DNA from: Acidobacteriota bacterium
Lineage (GTDB): Bacteria > Acidobacteriota > Thermoanaerobaculia > Multivoradales > SZUA-115
Direction: 5' to 3'
Assembly (NCBI GenBank): GCA_003231035.1
Contig: QIHU01000591.1
Span: 1-5,620, forward strand
Length of the DNA: 5,620 nucleotides
Shown piece after piece: positions 5,289-5,620 of the stretch (positions are counted from its first letter, which is position 1; the number at the start of each line of letters is the position of its first letter). Made by a program: the position numbers and the translations under genes. A model generated the notes under the pieces. That model did not search any database. It was not told where the DNA came from and saw nothing but the letters and a program-made list of their open reading frames with translations.

Positions 5289-5620
5289 ATGCCGACGAGC
5301 ACCGTCGAAGACTACCTCAAGCATATCTTGCTGGCGCAGCAAGGCAGCGCTGGCAAGCTGGTTTCCACCGGCCAGATCGCAGTCGAGTTGCAGGTCGCGC
5401 CGGGCACCGCCACGGCGATGGTCAAGACCCTCGCCGATAGCGGCTTGGTGGAACATCAGCCCTACAGCGGTGTCCGACTGACCGATTCCGGTCGCCAGCT
5501 GGCTCTCCATGTGTTGCGTCGCCACCGGTTGGTCGAGCTCTTCCTGGTCAAAGTGATGGGGATGGATTGGAGCGAAGTCCACGATGAGGCCGAGCAGCTG
5601 GAGCACGTGATCTCCGACCG
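5289..5620 (+). CDS. DtxR/MntR-family metal-dependent transcriptional repressor, 3'-truncated by the window edge
   Basis: The frame is open from ATG 5289 to the edge (110 full codons plus two bases). It covers the winged-helix DNA-binding domain (about 1-73: VEDYLKHI, a recognition helix near 38-51, and the wing PYSGVRLT at 58-65) and the start of the dimerisation domain (RRHRLVELFL 77-86; VHDEAEQLEH 97-106). Family members bind a divalent metal, dimerise on DNA and repress uptake genes. Numbering happens to follow DtxR: H79, E83, H98, E105 and H106 are present. D8 and E102 stand where MntR has Asp and Glu and where DtxR has Met10 and Cys102, which favours manganese over iron. K11 replaces the Glu ligand of Bacillus MntR, so the specificity is not certain. 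The ribosome binding site is weak (AGG at 5278-5280, 8 nt away). Whether a C-terminal FeoA/SH3-like domain follows cannot be seen. Confidence 0.92.
   Translation, partial: MPTSTVEDYLKHILLAQQGSAGKLVSTGQIAVELQVAPGTATAMVKTLADSGLVEHQPYSGVRLTDSGRQLALHVLRRHRLVELFLVKVMGMDWSEVHDEAEQLEHVISD

Overview
The window is GC-rich, densely coded chromosomal DNA in which every supportable gene lies on the + strand. It looks like a free-living bacterium outside the usual model groups. The large secreted TPR/VCBS/ASPIC-UnbV protein, with its long C-terminal extension, and the IF-3 N-terminus beginning I-R-R-Y suggest Acidobacteriota or a related GC-rich lineage. That placement is inference from memory of the families, with no search behind it. 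I see no RNA genes, insertion sequences, CRISPR arrays, attachment sites or other signs of mobile DNA. No gene-free stretch exceeds 300 bases.

Layout: (1) 1-222 is the 3' end of a small GlsB/YeaQ/YmgE-type (transglycosylase-associated) membrane protein. (2) 268-3669 encodes a 1133-residue exported protein with a signal peptide, a TPR region, seven evenly spaced Asp-rich calcium-loop repeats (probably a seven-bladed beta-propeller), a short ASPIC/UnbV domain and about 430 C-terminal residues of unassigned function. (3) 3766-4482 encodes a UPF0173-type metallo-beta-lactamase-fold hydrolase with all expected metal ligands. (4) 4641-5195 is infC, translation initiation factor IF-3. It appears to start at a non-canonical ATC codon 8 nt after a perfect Shine-Dalgarno sequence, which is the classic arrangement for IF-3 autoregulation. 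(5) 5289 to the right edge is the N-terminal half of a DtxR/MntR-type metal-dependent repressor.

The genes do not form one obvious pathway. Gaps of 45, 96, 158 and 93 nt separate them, so several are probably transcribed separately. The most informative points are the ATC start of infC with a hairpin against its ribosome binding site, the absence of rpmI-rplT directly after infC, the modular architecture of the 1133-residue protein, and a CTTAAG-centred palindrome upstream of the metal regulator. The two central genes lack a clear Shine-Dalgarno sequence and have -10-like hexamers close to the ATG, so leaderless or short-leader transcripts are possible. Nothing here clearly amounts to a new multi-gene system. 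The C-terminal part of the large protein is the least understood piece.
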